Positions 34,589-43,410 of a DNA stretch of 64,000 nt are shown one piece after another; the first letter of the stretch is position 1; each line of letters starts with the position of its first letter. The stretch comes from an uncultured Ruminiclostridium sp. (GTDB taxonomy: Bacteria > Bacillota > Clostridia > Oscillospirales > Ruminococcaceae). The DNA lies in assembly GCA_910579265.1 (NCBI GenBank), contig CAJTTE010000004.1:121262-185261 (forward strand), given 5' to 3'. The position numbers and the translations under genes were made by a program. The notes beneath the pieces were generated by a model. The model had not been told where the DNA came from. It searched no databases and worked only from the letters and a program-made list of their open reading frames with translations.

Positions 34589-37240
34589 ATGTCTGAGATA
34601 GTAAGCAAAATCAAATACGCAATGAGCTTGAGAACTCCGCAGGAGGAGGCTCTCTCTTACCTCGATGCCATCAGTTCGCATTGTGATTACAAGAAGGACA
34701 GCAAGGATGTCGTTGAGACCGCTGCATCGGAATACTGCGAGAAACAGCGCAAGGTTAAAGCCGGGTTTGACTTCCCGTCATTCTGCTTTGCTATGGCTAC
34801 CGGCATCGGAAAAACTCGTCTGATGGGTGCTTGCATCTACCATCTGTACAAAACGAAGGGCTATAAGCACTTCTTCATTCTTGCGCCCGGAAATACAATT
34901 TATGATAAGTTGCGCAAGGAGTCCAATCCGAATCATCCGAAGTACATCTTCAAAGGGCTTGAAGCGGAAATGGGCAGACCGAAGGTGTATGACGGCGAAA
35001 ATTACGATACCTATCCCGTGAAGTTTGAGCAGATGTCTCTCCGTATCGAGAAGACCTCGGAAATTCAGCTTTTCATCTTCAATATTGGAAAAATCTTCAA
35101 CAGCAAGACTGACACACAGTTCAACTTCCATAAGTTTAAGGAAACGCTGGGCGCGTCTTTTGCTGATGTATTGGCGCAGTTCGATGACCTCGTCATCTGT
35201 ATGGATGAGGCACATCGTTATTACGCTCCGGCTTCGATGAAGGCAATCAACTATCTGAAACCTGTCCTTGGATTGGAGTTCACCGCCACACCGAAGACCA
35301 CCTCAAATGTTATCTACGCCTATGACCTGGCTCGTGGTGCGGTTGAGGGCTATTTGAAAATTCCGGTCGTAATGGGACGATCAAACTTGGCCGGCTATAA
35401 CCAAGATGATATTGAGGAAATGAAAATCCGCGATGGTCTTACACTCCACGAACATCGCAAGGCTGTGCTGCGGGAATATTGCAGCGACAACGATCTGGAT
35501 TATGTGAAGCCGATTGTTCTTATTGCCTGCAAGGACACAGACCATGCAAAGAAAATCCGGGTTTTGATTGACAGCGATGATTTTCAGAATGGCAAATATA
35601 AAGGCAAGGTTATAGAAATCCATTCTAAACAGTCCGGCGAAGAATCTGAAGAAAACATCCGTCTTTTACTCTCTATTGAAAGTGCTTCTAACCCCATCGA
35701 AATCGTACTGCACGTTTATAAACTGAAGGAAGGCTGGGATGTCAATAATCTGTTTACGATTATCCCGCTGAACGCTGCAAAGAGCGATATCCTTGCTATG
35801 CAGACTATTGGTCGTGGGTTAAGACTTCCGTTCGGAGAACAGACAGGAAATGAGGATTTAGACTCTCTTGATATCGTTGCTCACGACCACTACAGGGAGC
35901 TTGTCGATGAGATTAAGAGCAGCGACATCTTCCGTTACCGCGATCTCGATAAAACAACTGTTGAACCGTCCGAATCCGTTGGTGTTTCTGCTACCGTGGA
36001 TGACGGGCAGCTTTCTCTGCTTGATTTTGCAATTACTGCATCTGGCGTGAAGTCTTTTGCCGAGGTCAGCAATCCGAAAACGCAGCTTGAAATTTACCAA
36101 GAATATGTGAAGAATTTTATGGCTGCACAAAAGAAAGATAAAGCTGAAGACCCAGGTCAGATGACATTATTTGATCTTCATTCTGAAATGCTTTCCGAGG
36201 ATACTACTGAGCCATCTGTGCCGGCGCAAGAGCAGTCGCAAACACCGACAGCTCCAAAATCCGGCAAACAGCCTCTGAGTAAAGATGAGTTCGTAAAAGC
36301 TGTAACAGAATATTCCGCAAAGGCTATCTCTGTTCCGAAAATCCTTGTCCAGACCACATCCGAGGTGAAGTTTAATCGTTTCGAGGTAAAGCGCACCATC
36401 GCTGACTTTGAGGTGGCGATGGCAAAGATTGAGCGCTTTGACGCTATCAATCAGCAGCTTCTTTCTGTCGTGGATGCGCAGATTCTTGAAGTCAATGACG
36501 CCATGAATACGCTAGCTTGTATGCTGTTGGACTCCATCAGCGAGTTATCCTATGACGATGCTGACTTTGTTATTGACGTGGTTGAACAATATCTTAGTCA
36601 GATTCCGGGTGATGAAGAAAATAAGAGAAGAATCGTCCGCCGTTATGCATCGCTGATAGTGTCTGACATTCGCAAGCAGATTTATGAACATATGGATAGA
36701 AAGACGCAGGATGTCCATATCATTCAGAAAGACCTTATTCTGTTTCGCAAGTTCGTAAAGAATGTCAAAGATGACGGACGGGTTAGATACAATAAACCGT
36801 TCACAGACAAGAGCAATATAAAGAAGTATCTGTTTACCGGGTATAAGAAGTCGTATTATCCTGCGAATGCTTTTGACAGCGATACCGAACGACTATTATC
36901 GATTATTTTGGAAGAAGACCCGGATGTTATCCGTTGGATTAAGCCGCCTTTGAATCAGCTTGGCCTTTTCTGGAAAGCTGGGCAGCAGTATAATCCGGAC
37001 TTCCTTGTAGAAACCACCACAGGAAAGTATATGGTCGAAGTTAAAGCATTGAATGAGGTCACATCGGAGGAAGTCGTATCCAAGGCGCGAGAAGGCATTA
37101 AGTGGTGTCAGTTTGCAACTGCGGCAGACCCGGACCATAAAAAATGGGAGTATAAACTCATTTCCGACGACAACATTAAACTCGGTAATACTTGCAGGTA
37201 TACACTCGGTACGGCTCACGCCGTGAAGGAGGAGGCATAA
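34589..37240 (+). CDS. res: Type III restriction Res-like helicase-endonuclease
   Basis: 883 residues. Superfamily 2 helicase motifs: MATGIGKTRLMGA (Walker A, from residue 69), MDEAHRYY (DEAH at 209-212), LEFTATPKT, and QTIGRGLRLPFG in the second lobe. The C-terminal nuclease is PD-(D/E)XK type: NPDFLV near 804 and YMVEVKAL near 815. This is the type III Res architecture, which together with Mod cuts unmethylated DNA after translocation. An alanine/proline/glutamine-rich linker (about 545-570, SVPAQEQSQTPTAPKSGKQP) splits the chain, which is odd. Immediate adjacency to mod and a one-base overlap with drmA show coupled expression. Confidence 0.87.
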   Translation: MSEIVSKIKYAMSLRTPQEEALSYLDAISSHCDYKKDSKDVVETAASEYCEKQRKVKAGFDFPSFCFAMATGIGKTRLMGACIYHLYKTKGYKHFFILAPGNTIYDKLRKESNPNHPKYIFKGLEAEMGRPKVYDGENYDTYPVKFEQMSLRIEKTSEIQLFIFNIGKIFNSKTDTQFNFHKFKETLGASFADVLAQFDDLVICMDEAHRYYAPASMKAINYLKPVLGLEFTATPKTTSNVIYAYDLARGAVEGYLKIPVVMGRSNLAGYNQDDIEEMKIRDGLTLHEHRKAVLREYCSDNDLDYVKPIVLIACKDTDHAKKIRVLIDSDDFQNGKYKGKVIEIHSKQSGEESEENIRLLLSIESASNPIEIVLHVYKLKEGWDVNNLFTIIPLNAAKSDILAMQTIGRGLRLPFGEQTGNEDLDSLDIVAHDHYRELVDEIKSSDIFRYRDLDKTTVEPSESVGVSATVDDGQLSLLDFAITASGVKSFAEVSNPKTQLEIYQEYVKNFMAAQKKDKAEDPGQMTLFDLHSEMLSEDTTEPSVPAQEQSQTPTAPKSGKQPLSKDEFVKAVTEYSAKAISVPKILVQTTSEVKFNRFEVKRTIADFEVAMAKIERFDAINQQLLSVVDAQILEVNDAMNTLACMLLDSISELSYDDADFVIDVVEQYLSQIPGDEENKRRIVRRYASLIVSDIRKQIYEHMDRKTQDVHIIQKDLILFRKFVKNVKDDGRVRYNKPFTDKSNIKKYLFTGYKKSYYPANAFDSDTERLLSIILEEDPDVIRWIKPPLNQLGLFWKAGQQYNPDFLVETTTGKYMVEVKALNEVTSEEVVSKAREGIKWCQFATAADPDHKKWEYKLISDDNIKLGNTCRYTLGTAHAVKEEA

Positions 37241-40200
37241 TGGCTGACAGATTTAAGTATTCAGAAGTTAGGCAGAAAATCATTGATGCCATAAGGACTG
37301 ATCTCATCGGTCCTAGAGATAAGGAAGAAGTGCTTGAAGAAAATCCTCGCTATGCGTATCTTGTGGGAATGCTCGACATACAGAGTGACAACGAGGATTA
37401 TTCCGGTGCCGGTGAGCAGGAAGTTGATGCTGACATGGCGTTTGAAGATGGCGAAGATTTTACAGCCGGTGAAGATGATGATAACGAGCCTATTTCCACG
37501 ACGCATTTTCAGTTACCGTCTTCCATCGGTATCAGTTTCTATATTCAAAGCGACACCGAGAGCATTAACTTGGATGTGACTTGGGGAGATTATGTACGGT
37601 CTTCTGAAAAATACACAGGCAAGGATGAAAAGGAACACAGTCGAGCCATATATACCCGTCAGCCGATGGAGGAGACCGTCCGTGTAAATTTTGGCGACTT
37701 TGGACGCACAAAGGATTACCAGCTTGTATGCGATTCTAATGTTCACGTCCATGTGTCCCGTATTCCTCTTAAAGGAGGCTTTTCCCTTGTTACCGCGTAT
37801 ATCATTAATAAGAGAAAGAATCCCGCAAACAGTACAGAAGCTATAATGTTCCAAGTTGAACTCAAGGCATATGCGCAGGATGGTTCGGCGGTATTTATTG
37901 CCGAGCATATCTGTAGGGAAATACTCGCATCGGATGAGTTCTATTTTGAACAGCGCCCTATTATGGGACGAGGTCGTGGTTGCGCGGCTGTATGGGAAAC
38001 GCCTGTTGACGGCAGAACTACCTGTGTGAAATCAGCTTTTATACCTGAATATGAGTTCCCTGGGGTTAGTGCGGCATTAGACGGCTTTGACAGATATTTT
38101 TTCTCGACATTTACCATGTCGGTAAAGTCGAAAAAAGCGGAAACAATCAAAAAACTTAATACCCTTGCGGATTCTTATGAGAACTGGATAAATAACACTC
38201 TGCTTGGTAACGACAGAATGAGCAATTCAGATTTCAAAGATAAAATCGGAAATAAAGTCATTGAACGGTGTCAAGATGCTCTAAGCCGAATCCGCGAAGG
38301 AATCCATATCATTGAAACAGATGACACCTCATTTGAGGCTTTCTGCTTTATGAATCGTGTAATCTTTTTGCAGAACAGCATCAAAGGCTATGCGAAGAAG
38401 CACGGAACAGGCACGGAGTGCAATTTCCAAGATTTTATCAATCCGAAAAATCCAGATAACAACTTCGGATGGAGACCTTTCCAGATTGCCTTTATTCTCA
38501 TGAATCTTGCTGGCATAGTTGATCCACAGCATAAAGACCGCGAGATTGTCGACTTGTTATACTTTCCTACAGGCGGAGGAAAAACAGAGGCATATCTTGG
38601 CCTTATGGCTTTTGTTATCGCCAACAGAAGACTCCGTGCCACCGATGGAGGAGAATATAATCTTGACGGTGGCGTGACAGTCATGCTTCGATATACACTT
38701 CGTTTGCTTACTACACAGCAGAGGGACCGTATTACAAAGATGGTTCTTGCTGCTGAAATGATTAGACGACAGGCATATCCGCAATTCGGTAAGGAACCGA
38801 TTAGCATTGGATTCTGGGTTGGAGGCGGAGTGACTCCGAATAAATTTGAAGAGTTCGTTGAAAAGCCGGACAATCCGCAGACTGCAAGGAGTGCAAGGAA
38901 CCATGTTTATAAGCAGCTCCTTACCTGCCCATTCTGTGGCAAGCCGCTTAAAGAGGAAAACTTCAACATAAATACGGACAGGAAGTCTATCGAGATTTTC
39001 TGCTCTGACCGCGACTGCCAATTTTACAGATACAAAAACGACAGGATTCCTATCCCGGTTTATCTTGTTGATGAGGAAATATATGCCAAGTGTCCGACCA
39101 TTATCTTATCTACCGTAGATAAGTTTGCACGGCTCCCTTGGGATGTGAATACTAATGCGCTGTTCGGCAGAGTGGACAGAAAATGTAGCCGCGATGGTTA
39201 TGTAGCGATTGGAGCGGAACATGGACGCCATAATAAAACGGCTTCTTTGCCAGCATCCACGATGGTTAATATCAGACCGTTCCTGCCGCCGGAATTGATT
39301 ATTCAAGACGAGTTACATCTTATCACGGGACCTCTTGGTACGGTTTACGGAGCCTATGAAACGATTATCGAGGATATGTGCATCCACGATGGCATCAAGC
39401 CGAAGTATGTCGTTTCAACGGCAACAATCAAAAATGCGGAGGCACAGACCAGATGCCTTTACGCAAGAAAGAATACGACGCAGTTCCCGCCGAACGGCTT
39501 TGAAATTGGCGACAGTTTCTTTATCAGGGAAATCCCCGTGGAAAATGATCCGTTCCGAAAGTATGTGGGCGTTTGCGCTCCGGGGCAATCCGTAAAGACA
39601 GCATTACTCCGTGTGTACGCTATCATCCTTCAGGCAGCTTATATTTACTCGCTCCAAGACGAATATAAGGAGGTTATCGATCCATATTATTCTTTGGTCG
39701 GGTACTTCAACAGTATTCGAGAGCTTGGCGGTGCCGTCAGACTTCTGCAGGACGACATTCCTAAAAGAATCTATCGCATCAAGAATAAATACGGTTTGGA
39801 TAAGCAGCGGTATCTTAATCATAATGTGGAAATAACATCTCGAATGTCCTCTTACAAGATACCGGAGAAACTGAATCAGCTTGAGACCACTTTTGACTCA
39901 AAAGAGTGCTTGGATACTGCCATAGCTACTAATATGATTGCCGTGGGTATGGATGTCGACCGACTTGGATTGATGGTTGTGACAGGTCAGCCGAAACAGA
40001 ACTCAGAGTACATTCAGGCTACAAGCCGTATTGGGCGTGCTTTCCCCGGATTGGTTGTTATGTTGTATAATGCGTATCGCCCTCGTGACTTGTCACATTA
40101 TGAGAATTTCACTGGATACCATTCTCAACTGTATAGGTTTGTTGAAGGAACAACAGCTACGCCATTTTCCACCAGAGCAAGGGATCGCGTGATGCACGCC

Positions 40201-40563
40201 TTGGTTATTTCCGCAATCAGGCTGAATTTCCCCAACATGGCAAACAATCCTGATGCGGCGGCTATAGGTTCGCTGACAAAAGAGCAACTCAATTCTGTAA
40301 AGAGCCTGATCATCGATCGCCTTAACATTATCAAGCCCTCTGCACGGACTGACGCCGAGGAAGAGATAGACAGGTTTATTGATTGGTGGAAATTTCAGGC
40401 AGCGCAGACAAAACCTCTTCGCTACTATGTTGTTGGCACAGAAAGATACAACAGACTAATGAATCCGTATGACCAGCCGCATGATGAAAACGAGAAAGCG
40501 ACTCTACGCTCCATGCGTGAAGTCGAAAGCTCTGCGAATATGTTCTATTACACGGAGGAATGA
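37240..40563 (+). CDS. drmA: DrmA-like DISARM helicase
   Basis: 1107 residues. The N-terminus has the DrmA pattern AIRTDLIGPRD and RYAYLVGMLD. Walker A is LYFPTGGGKTEAYLGL near residue 445; a zinc-ribbon pair CPFC...CSDRDC lies near 563-590; the DExH equivalent is IIQDELHLITGPLG near 690; motif III is VSTATIK near 726; and motif VI is QATSRIGRAFPG near 926. In DISARM, DrmA and DrmB form the core complex that engages foreign DNA. The gene shares one base with the res stop. A 16-codon upstream extension exists but ATG 37240 follows GGAGGAGG-like sequence. Confidence 0.88.
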   Translation: MADRFKYSEVRQKIIDAIRTDLIGPRDKEEVLEENPRYAYLVGMLDIQSDNEDYSGAGEQEVDADMAFEDGEDFTAGEDDDNEPISTTHFQLPSSIGISFYIQSDTESINLDVTWGDYVRSSEKYTGKDEKEHSRAIYTRQPMEETVRVNFGDFGRTKDYQLVCDSNVHVHVSRIPLKGGFSLVTAYIINKRKNPANSTEAIMFQVELKAYAQDGSAVFIAEHICREILASDEFYFEQRPIMGRGRGCAAVWETPVDGRTTCVKSAFIPEYEFPGVSAALDGFDRYFFSTFTMSVKSKKAETIKKLNTLADSYENWINNTLLGNDRMSNSDFKDKIGNKVIERCQDALSRIREGIHIIETDDTSFEAFCFMNRVIFLQNSIKGYAKKHGTGTECNFQDFINPKNPDNNFGWRPFQIAFILMNLAGIVDPQHKDREIVDLLYFPTGGGKTEAYLGLMAFVIANRRLRATDGGEYNLDGGVTVMLRYTLRLLTTQQRDRITKMVLAAEMIRRQAYPQFGKEPISIGFWVGGGVTPNKFEEFVEKPDNPQTARSARNHVYKQLLTCPFCGKPLKEENFNINTDRKSIEIFCSDRDCQFYRYKNDRIPIPVYLVDEEIYAKCPTIILSTVDKFARLPWDVNTNALFGRVDRKCSRDGYVAIGAEHGRHNKTASLPASTMVNIRPFLPPELIIQDELHLITGPLGTVYGAYETIIEDMCIHDGIKPKYVVSTATIKNAEAQTRCLYARKNTTQFPPNGFEIGDSFFIREIPVENDPFRKYVGVCAPGQSVKTALLRVYAIILQAAYIYSLQDEYKEVIDPYYSLVGYFNSIRELGGAVRLLQDDIPKRIYRIKNKYGLDKQRYLNHNVEITSRMSSYKIPEKLNQLETTFDSKECLDTAIATNMIAVGMDVDRLGLMVVTGQPKQNSEYIQATSRIGRAFPGLVVMLYNAYRPRDLSHYENFTGYHSQLYRFVEGTTATPFSTRARDRVMHALVISAIRLNFPNMANNPDAAAIGSLTKEQLNSVKSLIIDRLNIIKPSARTDAEEEIDRFIDWWKFQAAQTKPLRYYVVGTERYNRLMNPYDQPHDENEKATLRSMREVESSANMFYYTEE

Positions 40564-40564
40564 T

Positions 40565-42313
40565 ATGGCTTTTGATAATAACAAATTAGGCGAACTGCGT
40601 CCTAATCAGATTATAACTACATTCGGTCCTGGCTCTGTTGTGGATGCGGTAAAGGACTCGGTCACAATCCTTGATATTTCCTATTGGAAACAGAAAGGGC
40701 AGAAAATTGTAGACGGCAGACTGGCGTCATATCTTGGCGTCGACTGCTTCTATATGCCACGCACGAGTTTTTCTGGAGATGTTCCGGTCGTAACCTTTCC
40801 GTATTGGCATGTTTGCTCTAATCTGAAATGCGGCAGACTCTTTGACGCAAGAAAGAACTTTGACTTGGATAAGTATCTGAAATATGGCGTCACCTGTCCG
40901 GAGTGCCATCGCCCTGCTTATCCGTCTCGTTTTATTACTATTTGCGAAGATGGACATATGTCCGACTTTCCTTGGAAATGGTGGGTTCATAGAGGCGACT
41001 CGGATTGCAACGGAACATTGAAAATGTACTCAACAGGTAATACCTCGACTCTTGCAGATATGTGGGTGGAATGTTCGTGCGGTGCAAAACGCAGCATGAC
41101 CGGAGCGACACAGCGGGAGAATTTTGAAGACATAGCCTGCCTTGGGCATCATCCCTTCAGACCGAGTGTAAAGAATCAAATATGCAATAAGCCTGTTATC
41201 CCATCGCAGAGAGGTGCTTCTAATGTTTACTTCGCGATGAGCAGAAGTGCTATATCCATACCGCCGTGGATTAATCCCCTATACAACTTGATTGATGAGC
41301 ATCTGCGCGATATCGAACTGGCAAAACAGCTTATGGGCGATGAAGGCATAACAAAAATATATGAGATGTACTTCTCTGCATATACAAGGAACGAATTTGA
41401 TGAAGCTCTCGAGCACCGAATGAGCAATATCAAAGAGTTTACTGAGATCAAGCAGATGGAGTACAATGCAATCACTCATCACAATGATCCGACGTATGAA
41501 TCTAATAAAAAACATTTCAAAGCCGAAGAAGATGCTTTGCCTGGGTATCTGCAGAAGTATTTCAGTCGCATCATCCGTGTAACTAGGCTTCGAGAGGTTC
41601 GTGTCCTTCTTGGATTTACTCGTGTGGATGCTCCCGATCCAGATGCAGACGAGCAGCCGAATGTGGTCGCATTAAGCAAAGGAAAACAGGAACGCTGGCT
41701 TCCTGCCGCAGAGGTCAATGGTGAAGGTATCTTTATTGAATTCAACAAGGATACTCTGGTCGCATGGCTTAATTCCCATGCGGTAAAAGGGCTATCTCAG
41801 AAATACTCCGATTCCTATAGAGAATTTTATGAATCCAAGGGATGGACAATCACGGTCGTGAGAAACGCGGTATATGTTCTTATGCATACATTTGCCCATC
41901 TGATGATAAAGCAAATGTCTATGTCATCCGGGTACTCTTCATCTGCTATTAGGGAAAGGATATATTTTGGCGACAAAATGTCTGGGATACTTTTATACAC
42001 GGGGAGCTCTGACAAAGAAGGATCGCTCGGAGGATTGGTGGAACTTGGAAATATTGATCAGATGACAAACCTCATGAGGTATGCCTTCCAAGAGGCTCTG
42101 GTCTGCACAAACGATCCTGAATGCATGAGTAATTTGCCGGCTGGCAAAAACTCAAATGGTGCTGCCTGTCATTCGTGCTGCATGATATCTGAAACAGCGT
42201 GCGAAAACGGAAACAGGATGCTTGACAGAGGTCTTGTCGTTCCAATTCCAGAGCGTGAGGAATGTTCGTATTTCAAAGAATTGGTGAGGGAGTTATGTCA
42301 GGTAGAAATCTAA
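40565..42313 (+). CDS. drmB: DrmB-like DUF1998 protein
   Basis: 582 residues. It starts MAFDNNKLGELRPNQIITTF with GPGSVVD, typical of DrmB. Zinc-binding cysteine clusters are at VCSNLKC (about 83-90) and CPEC (about 110), with more at CSCGAK. The C-terminal DUF1998 domain includes VLMHTFAHLMIKQMSMSSGY and the cysteine cluster GAACHSCCMISETACENGNR. DrmB partners DrmA, and the family is found next to helicases in several defence systems. The start is one base after the drmA stop; the end overlaps the drmC start by 19 bases. Confidence 0.88.
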   Translation: MAFDNNKLGELRPNQIITTFGPGSVVDAVKDSVTILDISYWKQKGQKIVDGRLASYLGVDCFYMPRTSFSGDVPVVTFPYWHVCSNLKCGRLFDARKNFDLDKYLKYGVTCPECHRPAYPSRFITICEDGHMSDFPWKWWVHRGDSDCNGTLKMYSTGNTSTLADMWVECSCGAKRSMTGATQRENFEDIACLGHHPFRPSVKNQICNKPVIPSQRGASNVYFAMSRSAISIPPWINPLYNLIDEHLRDIELAKQLMGDEGITKIYEMYFSAYTRNEFDEALEHRMSNIKEFTEIKQMEYNAITHHNDPTYESNKKHFKAEEDALPGYLQKYFSRIIRVTRLREVRVLLGFTRVDAPDPDADEQPNVVALSKGKQERWLPAAEVNGEGIFIEFNKDTLVAWLNSHAVKGLSQKYSDSYREFYESKGWTITVVRNAVYVLMHTFAHLMIKQMSMSSGYSSSAIRERIYFGDKMSGILLYTGSSDKEGSLGGLVELGNIDQMTNLMRYAFQEALVCTNDPECMSNLPAGKNSNGAACHSCCMISETACENGNRMLDRGLVVPIPEREECSYFKELVRELCQVEI

Positions 42314-42954
42314 ACAAAGAAATATTCTTGAATACGGTTAAGAGCGATGCGTCAAATGGCACATCAAATGCCATTGTTATGCTAAAGCATAGCTGCCCAG
42401 AATTAGCAGATGCTCACTGCGAAGATATAGTAGCATCAATTCTTGGTGCAATGACAATGTCCGATTCTGACAAAGTTTCCCTTGTTGTTACGGCCCCTCC
42501 ATCGTTTGCCATAAATGCAAGAACAACTATGAATGTCGTACAATCGATGATCAACGAAGCGAACAGGAATATTCTAATTACAGGCTATTCCTTATCTTCG
42601 TATTTTTCGGAACTGGTTGATACTATCATTCAAAAAAGCCAGCGAGGAGTTTTTGTAAAGTTCTTTGTCAACGATATAGATAAACAGCCGAGTTTCGATA
42701 AAATCCTCCGACACAAAGGTCGCTTTCTTAAAATCTACAATTACCGCCAAGATGACGACAAGATGGCTGCGCTTCACGCGAAGGTTATATCGGTTGACCA
42801 GCAGCAAACGCTGATTACTTCTGCGAACCTTTCCTACCACGGACAACAAGGCAACATAGAGCTGGGGACACTGATAGGATCTAAACAAATTGCAAAGCAG
42901 ATAGATGATATATTTACAAAATTAATATTTGCTAAGGAGTTTTGCGAAATATAG
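42295..42954 (+). CDS. drmC: DrmC-like phospholipase D-family protein
   Basis: 219 residues. A PLD half-domain is visible: NILITGYSLSSYFSELVDTI, and the catalytic HKD motif as HAKVISVDQQQTLITSANLS beginning at His161, followed by HGQQGNIELG. A single HKD per chain implies a dimer, as in other small PLD nucleases. DrmC is the third core DISARM gene, reported to be partly dispensable. ATG 42295 follows GGTGAGGGAG and lies inside the drmB end. It is the last gene of the operon. Confidence 0.85.
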   Translation: MSGRNLNKEIFLNTVKSDASNGTSNAIVMLKHSCPELADAHCEDIVASILGAMTMSDSDKVSLVVTAPPSFAINARTTMNVVQSMINEANRNILITGYSLSSYFSELVDTIIQKSQRGVFVKFFVNDIDKQPSFDKILRHKGRFLKIYNYRQDDDKMAALHAKVISVDQQQTLITSANLSYHGQQGNIELGTLIGSKQIAKQIDDIFTKLIFAKEFCEI

Positions 42955-43032
42955 AATAACTTATGTTTTTTTCGGAAATCAAAATACGGACTTCTTGGAT
43001 TGATTGTATAATAAAAATCCTATGAAAACAGT

Positions 43033-43086
43033 ACATACTGGGATTCTCTGCGGCGAAAACTAATGGGAGTCTCAGTATGTATTTTT
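43033..43086 (+). terminator. Terminator of the DISARM/type III operon
   Basis: ACATACTGGGATTCTC pairs, with several G-U pairs, with GGGAGTCTCAGTATGT and is followed by ATTTTT. It lies 78 bases after drmC. Confidence 0.75.
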
Positions 43087-43280
43087 ACCTTATTAAATCG
43101 TTTGTGTTGCTGGAATCAACTCATGCTCTGTAAAACCCACTACCCCTGTTTGTGTGGGCGAGTAAAAAACAGCGTCCTTAATTTTGCGTTACATTTATTG
43201 TCGTGGGGTAATTTCGAATAGATGGCGTAAAATCTCTCATGAGTAAAGGTCTCGGTCATACTGTCAATGATTTTAACACC

Positions 43281-43408
43281 TCACTGTGTATAAGCGCCCA
43301 TAATATCAAATTCCACAAGGCGAGCAATCTGAAAGCGTGTTTTCAGATACAGCATTTCGCCTGCGTCATCGCCGTTATAAAGCGTATAGGCGTAATCGAC
43401 CGGCTGCA
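43281..43408 (-). pseudogene. C-terminal scrap of an unidentified mobile-element protein
   Basis: Just after the stop of the double Fic gene, in another frame, the minus strand reads VQPVDYAYTLYNGDDAGEML then YLKTRFQIARLVEFDIMGAY before TGA at 43281. It has no start and codon use looks coding, so it is probably the tail of a gene whose front was replaced. The rest of 42955-43280 is gene-free. Confidence 0.35.
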
Positions 43409-43410
43409 CC

